Shown piece by piece: positions 1-8,073 of a stretch of DNA of 44,023 nucleotides (positions within the stretch are counted from its first letter, which is position 1; each line of letters starts with the position of its first letter). The DNA is taken from assembly GCA_020723325.1 (NCBI GenBank), contig DYJD01000043.1:1-44023 (forward strand), given 5' to 3'. The stretch is from Desulfosudis oleivorans. Its GTDB lineage: Bacteria > Desulfobacterota > Desulfobacteria > Desulfobacterales > SURF-7. The position numbers were made by a program, and so were the translations under genes. The notes below the pieces were generated by a model. It was not told where the DNA came from and searched no databases. It was given only the letters and a program-made list of their open reading frames with translations.

Positions 1-36
1 GGCCTGGTTCCGCTTCCCGCCCTTTAATGGATATCA

Positions 37-398
37 CACCAAGTTAACATCTTGATAATTGTTTTTAATTGGGCTATGAACGCCTTAATTTCATAGCGAT
101 AATGCATTTTTAACCCCTAAAAAGAGCGATATTGAGGAATTTTTTGGCGCGTGCCCATCGACATTACATTCCCGGACATATCTGGCATATCACCCATCGT
201 TGCCATAAACGGGAATTCTTGTTGAAATGAAATCCCTGGCAATTGGACGTTCCATAAAGCAATTTGAAAATTGCTGCGAATTGCGAGAAGACGAGTTCAT
301 TTATAATTGTCATTTTGGGGTCAAAAACGGCGATATTGGTCAAAACAATGCGTACTTTTGGAATATTAATTCCGCAATTTCCGACTGTTAACTTGGTG
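37..398. repeat. 12-bp inverted repeat flanking a transposase remnant
   Basis: CACCAAGTTAAC at 37-48 and its exact reverse complement GTTAACTTGGTG at 387-398 bracket the transposase remnant at 144-391. The right arm contains the remnant's stop codon and runs on into GCGACCCC. Nearly the same edge (CACCAAGATAACATCTTGA) recurs near 2992, and TTAAC plus GGTGCGACCC also form the ends of the small elements at 1200 and 2834. I infer these are the palindromic ends recognised by, or left behind with, this transposase family. Confidence 0.55.
144..391 (+). pseudogene. REP-associated transposase (Y1_Tnp/RAYT) remnant 1
   Basis: From a TTG at 144 the frame reads ARAHRHYIPGHIWHITHRCH then KREFLLK and stops at 228-230. 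This is the typical N-terminus of TnpREP-type HUH transposases, which begin MARxxRHYIPGxxWHITxR. A second frame beginning at the overlapping ATG at 227 reads KSLAIGRS...CCELRE...NGDIG...AYFWNIN and stops at 389-391. This matches the C-terminal end of the same family. The central part, with the HUH motif and catalytic tyrosine, is missing, so the gene is an internally deleted relic. Family recognition is from memory of conserved ends, not a database search. Confidence 0.6.
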
Positions 399-574
399 CG
401 ACCCCAGTGCCTATCATTTATTGAGTATTGAAAAGTGCCAAAGCTGAAAGAAGCATTAAAGGATTTCCGATGGAATCTATTCCTTAAATTTTTAATGAAG
501 AAAATATACTATCATGCGGCCAAAGCCTGAAAAATATATTATTCGGAGCAATTCTCCCCTTCAAGAAAGCAAAG

Positions 575-735
575 GGGTCGGGCCCAATGCCGTTAACTTA
601 AGCCTCCGACGCTGACATGGATGCCTTTGGCGCCATTCCGACGAAAGAAGTAATCCAGTTTTTTAAGCACTTCTGAATTAACCCCTCGCCGAGGCGACGG
701 TGACGGCAAGGGATTTCTTCTTAAGTTAACGGAGT
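575..735. repeat. Small inverted-repeat element, copy D
   Basis: The left end (575-602) contains CCAATGCCGTTAACTTAAG and the right end (about 719-735) contains CTTAAGTTAACGG. They are inverted copies of each other and match the ends of the elements at 1200 and 2834. The interior of about 115 bp differs from those copies and I recognise no gene in it. The surrounding stretch 392-880 has no supportable gene. The rest of that stretch is A+T-rich sequence plus a purine-rich AAGGGCAAAGGC run near 745-770. Confidence 0.5.
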
Positions 736-880
736 GCAAAGGGCAGCAAGGGCAAGGGCAAAGGCAAAGGGGCACACAAGCATTTGATACGGAATTGAAT
801 AGTGTAAAAATCCACCCCTAAAATGGGTCAATAATCCGTTTTTTGAGTGCAAAAAAGTAATTATTATCGTAAGAGAGTCC

Positions 881-1181
881 ATGGCAAGAGCAAAGCGGCA
901 TTATATTCCAGGCTACATCTAGCATATCACACATCGATGCCATAAGAGATAATTTTTTCTCAGGTTTTCAATGGATCGGCGTCGGTATCTGCATGGGGAG
1001 CAGGTCATTCGTAGAGAAGGTGATAAAGCTGATGGGCTTTCGGGCGAGGGGCGGAGATATAATAGAAGGATCTGAAGAATTCCAGGTCCGGGAGGGGAAA
1101 GTTGTCTATAATTCATTTTTTAATGCTGAAAAGAGCATTGTTGACCTCCAAAACACCTATTCCTGGAACATTAACGATTAA
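881..1181 (+). pseudogene. REP-associated transposase (Y1_Tnp/RAYT) remnant 2
   Basis: An ATG at 881 after GAGAG opens MARAKRHYIPGYI, a TAG stop at 920 where the family has Trp, then HITHRCHKR and a second stop at 950. A different frame from about 960 to the stop at 1179-1181 gives GSRSFVEK, GFRARG and NTYSWNIND, the usual C-terminal end of this family. The middle of the protein is deleted and the two ends are out of frame. It is a second, independently decayed copy of the same kind of transposase as at 144-391, in the same orientation. Confidence 0.65.
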
Positions 1182-1199
1182 TAATCATGCATATGCCGT

Positions 1200-1357
1200 G
1201 GCCTGCCCAATGCCATTAGCTTAAGGCGGGAACCGCCATTGCAGTGAAAGCTGAAACCAGTAAGGGACTGAAAATATAGAATGCAGCTTTCGACCTAGAA
1301 ATTTACAACTATTAAAAATAATGGAATGCTTAAGTTAACGGCATTAGGTGCGACCCA
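1200..1357. repeat. MITE-like element, copy A (about 158 bp)
   Basis: The left end CCAATGCCATTAGCTTAAG is mirrored by CTTAAGTTAACGGCATTAGG at the right end. A small hairpin, GGCGGGAACCGCC, lies just inside the left end. Interior segments (CAGTGAAA.CTGAAACC.GTAAGG) are shared with the copy at 2834-2994 in the same orientation. It has no coding capacity. The two copies stand on either side of the unrecognised gene at 1398-2741. Confidence 0.7.
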
Positions 1358-1397
1358 ATACCAATGTTGCAACAAAAAGAATAATTAGGAGGCAGTG

Positions 1398-2741
1398 ATG
1401 GGAGGTCATTCAAAAGGGCATCTCGAGAGAAGAATCGCCGATCAGAGAATCACGATCAAAAAACGCCTTTCTGAGCGCAAGACGCCCGTCATCCAAGAAT
1501 ACTACTGGGGCAGCCAACGACCAGAGCTTTACGGAGTTAGTGCTGTGCCGCAACCAGGCAACTCAATCCTTTCTCAACTCCTGCTTACCCCGGCTCTGAT
1601 CGTAGATATTTTGCCCCTACCTTCAGCGCGTTTTGTAGAGATATACGGAGTTGATTCTGATCAAATGTATGCTCTCGCCGATGAAGGATTTATCATTCCG
1701 AATATCTATCACTACAAAAGTGACGGATGGCGGGACTATCTTCCTTATCCGTCCATAGTCAACCTTTTGGTGCGTTACGGCCGACCGAATGCCGAGTGGA
1801 TTACGGCCTATCTAGAGAAGGCCTACGGATTCGCACGCGTGGAGGAGAGGCACACAGAGTTCTTTAATTCAGTGGATTTGTCATCAGCTGAACGGGACGA
1901 AGTTATCGCTGCTTCTCATAACCGAGTTAACAGGTGGGAACGGTTTGCCCCGATTTACGGACAGCGCCTTGCCTACATAGAAGTTCTCGGCGGTGAAACA
2001 TTCGCGGAAGTTGTTCAATGGATTCAGGAGCAATATCAACATCGCGTGGGTCGCGTTAAAGCTATCCAGGTGCTTAACGCGAGCAAGCACCTGATTGCAA
2101 CCGAAACAACTGCGGCCTATGGTGGCGTTGCCACATACGTCCCTGACAACCTCAAAGACATAAGCGCGAGCCTTGCGATGATCCGTGAACTAACACCACG
2201 CAAACTGAAGCCTCCTATCGCTGTACCGTTAGCAGCATATGAGTTCGCAGAGGAGCTATCTCAGCGTGCACGGCGGGTCAGACTTCCATCGTTCGGTATG
2301 AAGGAACACCCACCCACAGCGCCTTTGAGTAAAGCCGAATTTAGAAAATACAAAGAGATCCTGAGATCCTTGAGAGATGGCCGACTTGGCCGGTTAGTTG
2401 ATGAAATGACCGCTGCCATCTCCGACCAGACAAGTGACCTTGCTCCCACACTCGATGAATATCGGGAGCTTGCAATCGAGTTAGACTCCAGACTCCGACC
2501 GATAGCTCCTGTTGCAGCCGGCTTGGATCGCTTAGGATCGTTTTTTCTAAAGGTGGACAAGATGGAGCCGCCTCAGGATGATTTCGTTAGTTGGTGGTTC
2601 TTTCTCGGAAACCAGGTGAAGTTGACAGCAGCAGCGCTACATGAAGTAGAGGTTACTCCTCTATTTCATCACGGTCGCCCGAGGCGCCTATACACTGAAT
2701 GGAAGGCTGTCAAACGGGCCATTGGCCTCACGCGAAAATAA
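1398..2741 (+). CDS. Unrecognised 447-residue protein
   Basis: I do not recognise this protein. The ATG at 1398 is chosen over the GTG at 1395 because AGGAGGC sits at a suitable distance upstream. The product looks soluble, with no signal peptide, clear membrane helix or metal-binding cysteine cluster. The N-terminus is basic (residues 1-30, rich in Lys and Arg), followed by a proline- and leucine-containing stretch (about 50-75) and a mostly helical, charged C-terminal half (about 300-440). No gene of its own operon is nearby. It is flanked on both sides by same-orientation copies of a MITE-like element and by transposase relics, so it looks like accessory DNA. It could be a lone effector or defence gene, but nothing in the sequence proves a function. 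Confidence 0.75.
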   Translation: MGGHSKGHLERRIADQRITIKKRLSERKTPVIQEYYWGSQRPELYGVSAVPQPGNSILSQLLLTPALIVDILPLPSARFVEIYGVDSDQMYALADEGFIIPNIYHYKSDGWRDYLPYPSIVNLLVRYGRPNAEWITAYLEKAYGFARVEERHTEFFNSVDLSSAERDEVIAASHNRVNRWERFAPIYGQRLAYIEVLGGETFAEVVQWIQEQYQHRVGRVKAIQVLNASKHLIATETTAAYGGVATYVPDNLKDISASLAMIRELTPRKLKPPIAVPLAAYEFAEELSQRARRVRLPSFGMKEHPPTAPLSKAEFRKYKEILRSLRDGRLGRLVDEMTAAISDQTSDLAPTLDEYRELAIELDSRLRPIAPVAAGLDRLGSFFLKVDKMEPPQDDFVSWWFFLGNQVKLTAAALHEVEVTPLFHHGRPRRLYTEWKAVKRAIGLTRK

Positions 2742-2769
2742 ATTGGAAGAATGAAGAAAGGGAACTGTT

Positions 2770-3145
2770 TTATTTCACATACCAATCAATTTGCTGCACT
2801 GGGGTCGCACGTAAATATTCGGCAAGGCGCCCGGGGTCGCACCCAATGCCATTAACTTAAGGCGGGAACCGCCATCCCAGTGAAAACTGAAACCGGTAAG
2901 GGCTTGAAAATCAAGAATCAACTTTTGAACTGGAAATACCCAACTACCAAAAATGATGGCAAAAATGCTTAAGTTAACGGCATTGGGTCGCACCAAGATA
3001 ACATCTTGAAAATAAATTTCAAGTGGGGAATGCGAACAAATCCTTCGACCTGATCAATATCCATCGGCAGCAGTCTCTGAGTAAGTGAGCCCCATGTGCT
3101 GTCAAAATAAAATTGATGGAACTCCTCAACTTTAGTCACTTTAGA
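2770..3145 (-). pseudogene. Unidentified gene remnant interrupted by a MITE copy
   Basis: On the minus strand an open stretch from 3145 to about 2995 reads EEFHQFYFDSTWGS, LLPMDIDQVEGF and RIPHLKFI, which has the composition of real protein. It runs straight into the element at 2834-2994. On the other side, 2833 to 2770 reads RLAEYLRATPVQQIDWYVK and then stops. The two parts look like one coding tail split by the insertion, but I cannot name the family. Confidence is limited by the short length. Confidence 0.35.
2834..2994. repeat. MITE-like element, copy B (about 161 bp)
   Basis: The ends are long imperfect inverted repeats: CCCAATGCCATTAACTTAAG on the left and the complement of CTTAAGTTAACGGCATTGGG on the right. 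GGGTCGCACC occurs in direct orientation at both outer edges and could be a target duplication or part of the ends. The GGCGGGAACCGCC hairpin and interior are shared with copy A. A reverse-oriented partial copy is at 41941. Together with 2742-2833 and 2995-3178, this fills the gap before the next gene. Confidence 0.7.
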
Positions 3146-3172
3146 TCACTTTAGCACACTTTAGTCACTTTT
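3128..3172. repeat. Short tandem repeat CACTTTAGTC-like
   Basis: Four imperfect tandem copies of an ACTTTAG(TC/ATC/CAC) unit lie just beyond the stop codon of the minus-strand FAD gene and end in a run of eight T. It has no dyad that would make it a classical terminator. Confidence 0.5.
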
Positions 3173-3178
3173 TTTTCG

Positions 3179-5197
3179 TCACTTTCTCTCGACTATGTCC
3201 TTCAGCTTGCAAAGGGAGTGGTTCCAAAGCACATCATGCAAAAAGGCCGGAAACAAGAGTTTGAAGAGCACCCAGAATCCCAGGGAAAATCCATGCCGGC
3301 CCCTTGGGAGATTAAAGGCCACATAAATAGTCAATAGGCTGGTTTGTTCATTCTTTTTTTCGATTTCAAACAGCAGGACCCCGCCTTTGGGAAAACCGCT
3401 GTCCACCCGGTACAGAATGAGCTTGTCCGGTTCGATGCGTTCCAGCACAGCCGTGAAATTCAAAAAGGGAAAAACCACTTCATAGCACAAAACACTGCCC
3501 TTGGTCAGGGGCTCACCCTTGATCCTTTTCACCCGGATCATGCGGGGTTTGAAAAATTGCTGATCCGGATCACCAAAGCGTCCCAGTTCGCGAAAAATTT
3601 TGGCGCAATCGGCTTTGATGGCAATGGAATACATTTTCTCGAATTCAGGGCCCGGGACAAAGGCGATACCCGCTTCAGACAGAATCCCCTTGTATTTTCT
3701 GCTTTTGACTTCGAATTCTTCCCGGTAGATGCCGGTGGTGAAACGGCTGATGTCGCGCCAATCCAAGCCGAACAACAATTCGGCAAGATAGTTGCGCAGG
3801 GTGATCAGTCCGCCGCCGGTGAAAATCAGCCAAAGGGTTTTGGGACTGATCATGCTGAAAAAGATCTCCTGGTAGCGATCATCGCCGCTGGCGATTTTCC
3901 ACAGAATATTTTCCAGTTTGCGCTGACTGTAACGCCTTTTTTTTCGTTCTGTGAGCAGGGCCTGATAGAGAATCCGGCTTAGAGTAGGGCTGCTGAACAT
4001 GATTCTGTGCAGCAGAAAAACCAGGCTGCCGAAATGGTTGTCCTGAATGAAGCGGTTAATGGCCGGTTCGAAAGCCTTTTTCAAACTGGCGCGGTCGATT
4101 CCGACTTCGGTTACGGCCTGGGCCAAGGCCGAGGCGGTATGGTAGGCCGACAGGATTCCATCCTTATATAACCGAGAGGTGACCAGGTCCCCGATGACCG
4201 CCACCTGCTCGCCATAGGGTTGCCGGGCCGCACCAATGGCCATATTCGGCCGACACATACAGGCCAGCTCGACTTTTTTGGGTAGAATTTTCTGGATATG
4301 GGCTAGTGCTAAAAATTGTTCGATTATTCTGGAAATATCAGCAGTGCCCGCGGCCGCGTCGATGCTTTTGCCGATGAGAACAACGGTGATAAACTGTTCT
4401 TTGGGAATGATGGAACACATTTCAAGATCCAATTCCCGTGAGCCGGATTCGATAAAATAAATTTCACCGCTTTGATTGCGCAGAATGACAGGATCGGCCT
4501 CTAATTCAAAAATCAAAGTTCTTCGCACCGGCGGGGGGCGGAAGCCGGGTATCAGGTGCTGCAAGGAGCGGATTAGTTCATTTTGACCCAATTTCATCCC
4601 AGGCACTTGATTCACGCCGCAGGCAAATACCACCAAATCCGCTTCCAGAATATGTTGACCGGTCTGGTTTTGGTAATCAATCCGGAGCCGGCCTGATCCG
4701 GTGTACTGGACGTTTTTTGCATCGCCGCTGATGAGCTCGCCGCCGCCCACCAGGGCTTGTTCCAGCAGATAGGCGTCAAATCCATAAAAACGATCGATTC
4801 GGCTTACGGGGCGCGCGCCCCTGTAAACACTCAGCATGCGGCGTTTCGGGGGGATTTTTAATTCAATGTTTTTCCAGTGCCCATGAACCGTGAGGGAATG
4901 GATTTTACTTTGAATGAGGTTCGGGGGCAATTCCAGTTCCAGATCGGTCAAGACATCGCTCATGCGCGGTGAAATGCCCCCGGCGCAATAGTTGCATCCT
5001 TCGCGATGGGCCATGGCAAAGGAGTTTTGATAAAATCCGAGCTGATTCTTTTTTTCCAGAATAACCACGCGGAAGCGCATTCCCAAACGCCGCATTTGCC
5101 GCTGCAGGGAAATGGCGAAAAAAGATCCGGCCGGCCCGCCGCCGATGACGGCGACAGTGGCTCCTTTTAGCAGTGTCCTTTTTTCCATGGCAGCCAT
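3179..5197 (-). CDS. FAD-dependent oxidoreductase with C-terminal SRPBCC-like domain
   Basis: The N-terminal Rossmann motif VAVIGGGPAGS (about residues 15-25) binds FAD. NYCAGGISPR near residue 85 resembles the cysteine-containing segment of geranylgeranyl-reductase-like flavoproteins, and AVIGDL with nearby glycines near residue 340 is the second FAD contact. The family reduces isoprenoid or other lipid double bonds, or performs related redox steps; the substrate here is unknown. The last 130 or so residues (from about PRMIRVKRI) look like a START/SRPBCC fold that could hold a hydrophobic ligand, making this a 672-residue two-part protein. I chose the ATG at 5197 (MAAMEKRT). The upstream extension to 5257 has repeat-derived sequence and no better ribosome site. 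It has no operon partner. Confidence 0.75.
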   Translation of the reverse strand: MAAMEKRTLLKGATVAVIGGGPAGSFFAISLQRQMRRLGMRFRVVILEKKNQLGFYQNSFAMAHREGCNYCAGGISPRMSDVLTDLELELPPNLIQSKIHSLTVHGHWKNIELKIPPKRRMLSVYRGARPVSRIDRFYGFDAYLLEQALVGGGELISGDAKNVQYTGSGRLRIDYQNQTGQHILEADLVVFACGVNQVPGMKLGQNELIRSLQHLIPGFRPPPVRRTLIFELEADPVILRNQSGEIYFIESGSRELDLEMCSIIPKEQFITVVLIGKSIDAAAGTADISRIIEQFLALAHIQKILPKKVELACMCRPNMAIGAARQPYGEQVAVIGDLVTSRLYKDGILSAYHTASALAQAVTEVGIDRASLKKAFEPAINRFIQDNHFGSLVFLLHRIMFSSPTLSRILYQALLTERKKRRYSQRKLENILWKIASGDDRYQEIFFSMISPKTLWLIFTGGGLITLRNYLAELLFGLDWRDISRFTTGIYREEFEVKSRKYKGILSEAGIAFVPGPEFEKMYSIAIKADCAKIFRELGRFGDPDQQFFKPRMIRVKRIKGEPLTKGSVLCYEVVFPFLNFTAVLERIEPDKLILYRVDSGFPKGGVLLFEIEKKNEQTSLLTIYVAFNLPRGRHGFSLGFWVLFKLLFPAFLHDVLWNHSLCKLKDIVERK

Positions 5198-5252
5198 GAT
5201 ACTACCACAATGTGATATTGTCAATGAGCCGGTGCCGGGGACAAAGGGGAGT

Positions 5253-5335
5253 TGCATGTAAGCTTGGCGCGGAATGTGCGGCCGTTAATTGCCGACATTT
5301 CACCCAGCGAATACTATTGCCCGCCAAGACAAAGC
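5253..5335. repeat. 83-bp dispersed repeat, copy 1
   Basis: The stretch GCATGTAAGCTTGGCGCGG to GCGAATACTATTGCCCGCCA recurs at 12534-12615 with roughly four bases in five the same. Its inner edges CTTGGCG and CGCCAAG are complementary, so the unit may fold back. It is followed immediately by a REP-like unit and a hexamer repeat, so the whole gap 5198-5494 is built of repeats. Confidence 0.65.
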
Positions 5336-5340
5336 AGGCC

Positions 5341-5415
5341 TTGATCATCGTTTCGGCCCTATCACGGCTGGAAGCCGCTCCCAAGATGGAGGATGACCGA
5401 TACGATGATCAAGGC
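5341..5415. repeat. REP-like palindromic unit R1
   Basis: The core GGCTGGAAGCCGCTCCCA (on this strand) belongs to a family found five times in the window. Nested palindromy is clear: an outer pair TTGATCATCG/CGATGATCAA and an inner GCGGCTTCCAGCCGC-type hairpin, slightly altered in this copy. Confidence 0.7.
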
Positions 5416-5430
5416 AAAAAAAATCAATTT

Positions 5431-5467
5431 CGATACCGATCCCGATACCGATCCCGACCCCGAAAAA
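5431..5467. repeat. Hexamer repeat (CGATAC/CGATCC/CGACCC)
   Basis: About five tandem six-base units, alternating CGATAC and CGATCC and ending in CGACCCCG, are followed by an A-run. Related runs occur at 12657, 12863 and 26336, always between genes. Confidence 0.75.
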
Positions 5468-5494
5468 AACTATATGCGATGGCACTGGTCCGAG

Positions 5495-6667
5495 CTAGTA
5501 CAGATGAAACTTCCGGCTGAGCATTTGAAAAGCTGCGATTTCCTCGCTCCATTGTCTTTCCAGTTCAGCTACTGGGCCGTTTTGTTCGATCCATTGGCGC
5601 ACTTCCTTGTCGCCCAGAATTAAATCTATGGGCAGGCGCTCGTATTCATATTCATAAGGTGGGGTCTTCCAGGAGAATTCATTGGCATACAGCTTTTTAA
5701 TAGCCTTTAGAAACCTTAGGGATAGGCCGTAGGGCCGGCAACCATGGGCGTCAATGACATGGAATTGAAAACCAAAGCAACGCCGGCCGGACCATTTGTT
5801 GGAGGTGGGCTCAAAGGCGGCTGGTCTCAGTACGATACCGTCCGGGGATTCACAGGAAAGTTCCTGAAGCAGATCTTTTGGATTGATAAACGGCGCGCCG
5901 AACAACTCAAAGGGCTGGGTAGTGCCCCGGCCTTCTGAAATATTGGTCCCTTCCCACAACACCTGACCAGGATAAACCAATGCCGAAGCAACCGTGGGTA
6001 GGTTGGGGGAAGGCGCGATCCAGGGCAGGCCCGTGTCTGTAAAAACCATGGAACGTTTCCAACCGGTCATGGGAATGACCGTGAGTTCGCAACCGATGCT
6101 GAAATGATTATTGAAAAGCCGGGCGATCTCGCCGATGGTAAGACCGTGCCGCATGGGAATCGGATAACGGCCGACAAAAGAGGCGCAATCCGGCCGCAGG
6201 CAATTGCCTTCCAGCATGACCCCGCCCAAGGGATTGGGGCGATCCAGAACAATCACCTTTTTGCGAAATTCCCGGGCAACTTCCAGGCAATAGGAAAGGG
6301 TATAGATAAATGTATATACCCGTGTGCCCACATCCTGGATATCCACGATCAATACATCCAGTGTATCGAACATCTCTTGGGTGGGAATGCGGGTTTTACC
6401 GTATAAACTGAAAATCGGGATGTTCAAATCCGGATCCAGCATGTCTTCCGACTCCACCATATTATCCTGCTTTTCAGCAAAAAAACCATGCTGGGGCGAA
6501 AACAGTGCTGTTAGTTGCCCTGGGAACCTGGCCGCCATCAGATCGCGGGCATGGTGAAAAGCCGCATCCACGGAAGCAGGGTTGCAGAGCAGGCCGATTC
6601 TCATGCCTGCCAGCCAGGAGGGCGGGGCGGCAATCAAATTTTCAAGACCGGTTTGAACACGAGTCAT
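5495..6667 (-). CDS. NamZ-like exo-beta-N-acetylmuramidase (DUF1343)
   Basis: The 390-residue product matches the full length of the DUF1343 family, whose characterised member NamZ removes terminal MurNAc from peptidoglycan fragments during cell-wall recycling. Recognisable segments are GLLCNPASVD (near 26), FSPQHGFFAE (near 57), DIQDVGTRVYTF (near 110), DRPNPLGG (near 140) and WEGTNISEGRGTT (near 235). No signal peptide is visible, so a cytoplasmic site is likely unless export uses another route. The ATG at 6667 follows AGAGGT. The gene is divergent from hisC. The function is assigned by family. Confidence 0.85.
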   Translation of the reverse strand: MTRVQTGLENLIAAPPSWLAGMRIGLLCNPASVDAAFHHARDLMAARFPGQLTALFSPQHGFFAEKQDNMVESEDMLDPDLNIPIFSLYGKTRIPTQEMFDTLDVLIVDIQDVGTRVYTFIYTLSYCLEVAREFRKKVIVLDRPNPLGGVMLEGNCLRPDCASFVGRYPIPMRHGLTIGEIARLFNNHFSIGCELTVIPMTGWKRSMVFTDTGLPWIAPSPNLPTVASALVYPGQVLWEGTNISEGRGTTQPFELFGAPFINPKDLLQELSCESPDGIVLRPAAFEPTSNKWSGRRCFGFQFHVIDAHGCRPYGLSLRFLKAIKKLYANEFSWKTPPYEYEYERLPIDLILGDKEVRQWIEQNGPVAELERQWSEEIAAFQMLSRKFHLY

Positions 6668-6781
6668 GGGAATACCTCTTTCGGAACAGATAGTGTTGCT
6701 TGCCTGGATGGATTCTCCGGCAGCAGGTGTTTTTCCATATCAATAAATTCAGTTATGAGCAAAACAAGATTTTGAAAACCA

Positions 6782-6810
6782 TTGACAAAGATCTGGATTG
6801 CCAATAAGTG
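6782..6810 (+). promoter_or_regulatory. Possible sigma70 promoter for hisC
   Basis: A perfect TTGACA at 6782-6787 is followed after 17 bp by TAAGTG (6805-6810), about 40 bp before the hisC start. The -10 match is weak. Confidence 0.35.
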
Positions 6811-6849
6811 ACCCTATGCGCGGGATGCGGGAGGATGGATTAACTTTAG

Positions 6850-7962
6850 ATGGTTGAACACATGAAAATCAATGCACCGGATTTTATTTTGAAAATCAGT
6901 CCCTATCGTCCGGGCAAGCCCCTTGAGGAACTGGAAAGGGAATACGGCATTTCCAATTCCATCAAGCTTGCCTCCAATGAAAATCCCCTGGGGCCTTCCC
7001 CCAAAGCCGCCGCGGCCATGGCCGCGGCCATCCAGAACCTCCACCGTTATCCGGACGGCAGCGGGTATTACCTGGTGCGGAAACTGGCGGAAAAGCTGAA
7101 GGTTTCCTGGGAAAGGCTGGTTCTGGGAAACGGCTCGGACGACGTCATCGGCCTGCTCACCCGGGCATTCCTGGTGCCGGGGGATGAAGCGGTCATGCCG
7201 GTTCCGGCTTTTTTGATGTACGAGATTTTTGTGCGGTCGGTGGGGGCCGCGCCGGTCATGGTGCCGCTCCGGAATCATGGAATCGATCTGGAAGCCATGC
7301 TGGAAAAAATAACCGACAAAACCCGGATGGTTTTTTTAACCCAGCCCAACAATCCCACCGGCACGGCGATTTCAAAGGCGGATTTTGAAAAGTTTCTGAA
7401 GCTGGCGCCGCCGAACCTGATGATCATTGTGGATGAAGCGTATATTGAATTCATGCGGGACCCGCAAGGCCTTGAAAGTTTAGCCTATATCGACAAGGAC
7501 GACCGGGTGGTCACCTTGCGGACCTTTTCCAAAGCCTATGGTTTGGCCGGCATTCGTATAGGCTATGGTGTGATGGCAGCAGAGATCGCTAAAATCCTCC
7601 AGCGCATCCGCCAGCCGTTTAATGCCAATTCCCTGGCCCAGGTGGCGGCCGTTGCCGCTTTGGATGATCAGGCCTTTTTGCAAAAGACCATTGCCGTGGT
7701 TCACCAGGGTCTTGATTTTTTGTACGCGGAAATGCAGCGTTTACACATTCCTTTCCACCCGTCACAAGCTAATTTTTTCATGATCGACCTGGGCCGGCCG
7801 GCGGATGAGGTGTTTGAAAAGATGCTCCTCCAGGGTGTTATTGTCCGCTCCATGTCTTCCTATGGTTATCCGACCTGTATCCGTGTAAGTGTCGGTTTGC
7901 CGGAAGAAAACGTCCGTTTTGTGCAGGCACTGGAAAAAGTGTTGGCAATGGCAGGGACCTGA
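6850..7962 (+). CDS. hisC: Histidinol-phosphate aminotransferase
   Basis: This is a fold-type I PLP aminotransferase that converts imidazole acetol phosphate to histidinol phosphate in histidine synthesis, and often also serves aromatic amino acids. KLASNENPLGPSP near residue 40 is the family's N-terminal signature. QPNNPTGT (near 163), DEAYIEF (near 197) and TFSKAYGLAGIRIGYG (PLP lysine at about 228) are all present, as is the C-terminal arginine region IRVSVG. The length of 370 is normal. The start may be the ATG at 6850 or 6862 (MKINAPDF); neither has a strong ribosome site. No other his gene is adjacent. The next gene is cmk, separated by a REP unit. Confidence 0.9.
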   Translation: MVEHMKINAPDFILKISPYRPGKPLEELEREYGISNSIKLASNENPLGPSPKAAAAMAAAIQNLHRYPDGSGYYLVRKLAEKLKVSWERLVLGNGSDDVIGLLTRAFLVPGDEAVMPVPAFLMYEIFVRSVGAAPVMVPLRNHGIDLEAMLEKITDKTRMVFLTQPNNPTGTAISKADFEKFLKLAPPNLMIIVDEAYIEFMRDPQGLESLAYIDKDDRVVTLRTFSKAYGLAGIRIGYGVMAAEIAKILQRIRQPFNANSLAQVAAVAALDDQAFLQKTIAVVHQGLDFLYAEMQRLHIPFHPSQANFFMIDLGRPADEVFEKMLLQGVIVRSMSSYGYPTCIRVSVGLPEENVRFVQALEKVLAMAGT

Positions 7963-7971
7963 ATTCCGGCC

Positions 7972-8046
7972 TTGATTACAGTTTCGGCCGCATCGCGGCT
8001 GGAAGCCGCTCCCACCATGGAGGATGGCCGAAGCGGTGATCAAGGT
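7972..8046. repeat. REP-like palindromic unit R2
   Basis: The unit has the same organisation and orientation as R1, with TTGATTACAGTTTCGGCC and GGCCGAAGCGGTGATCAAG as outer arms and GGCTGGAAGCCGCTCCCA inside. It lies between hisC and cmk, and reading it as coding would give cmk a spurious 34-residue extension. Confidence 0.75.
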
Positions 8047-8073
8047 TTAAATTCCATAGGGAGAGATCAGCCC

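Noticed and set aside
5202-5520. Small open frames on both strands between the FAD gene and the namZ-like gene
   Set aside because: They are made of dispersed repeats (83-bp repeat, REP unit, hexamers) and have no conserved protein pattern.
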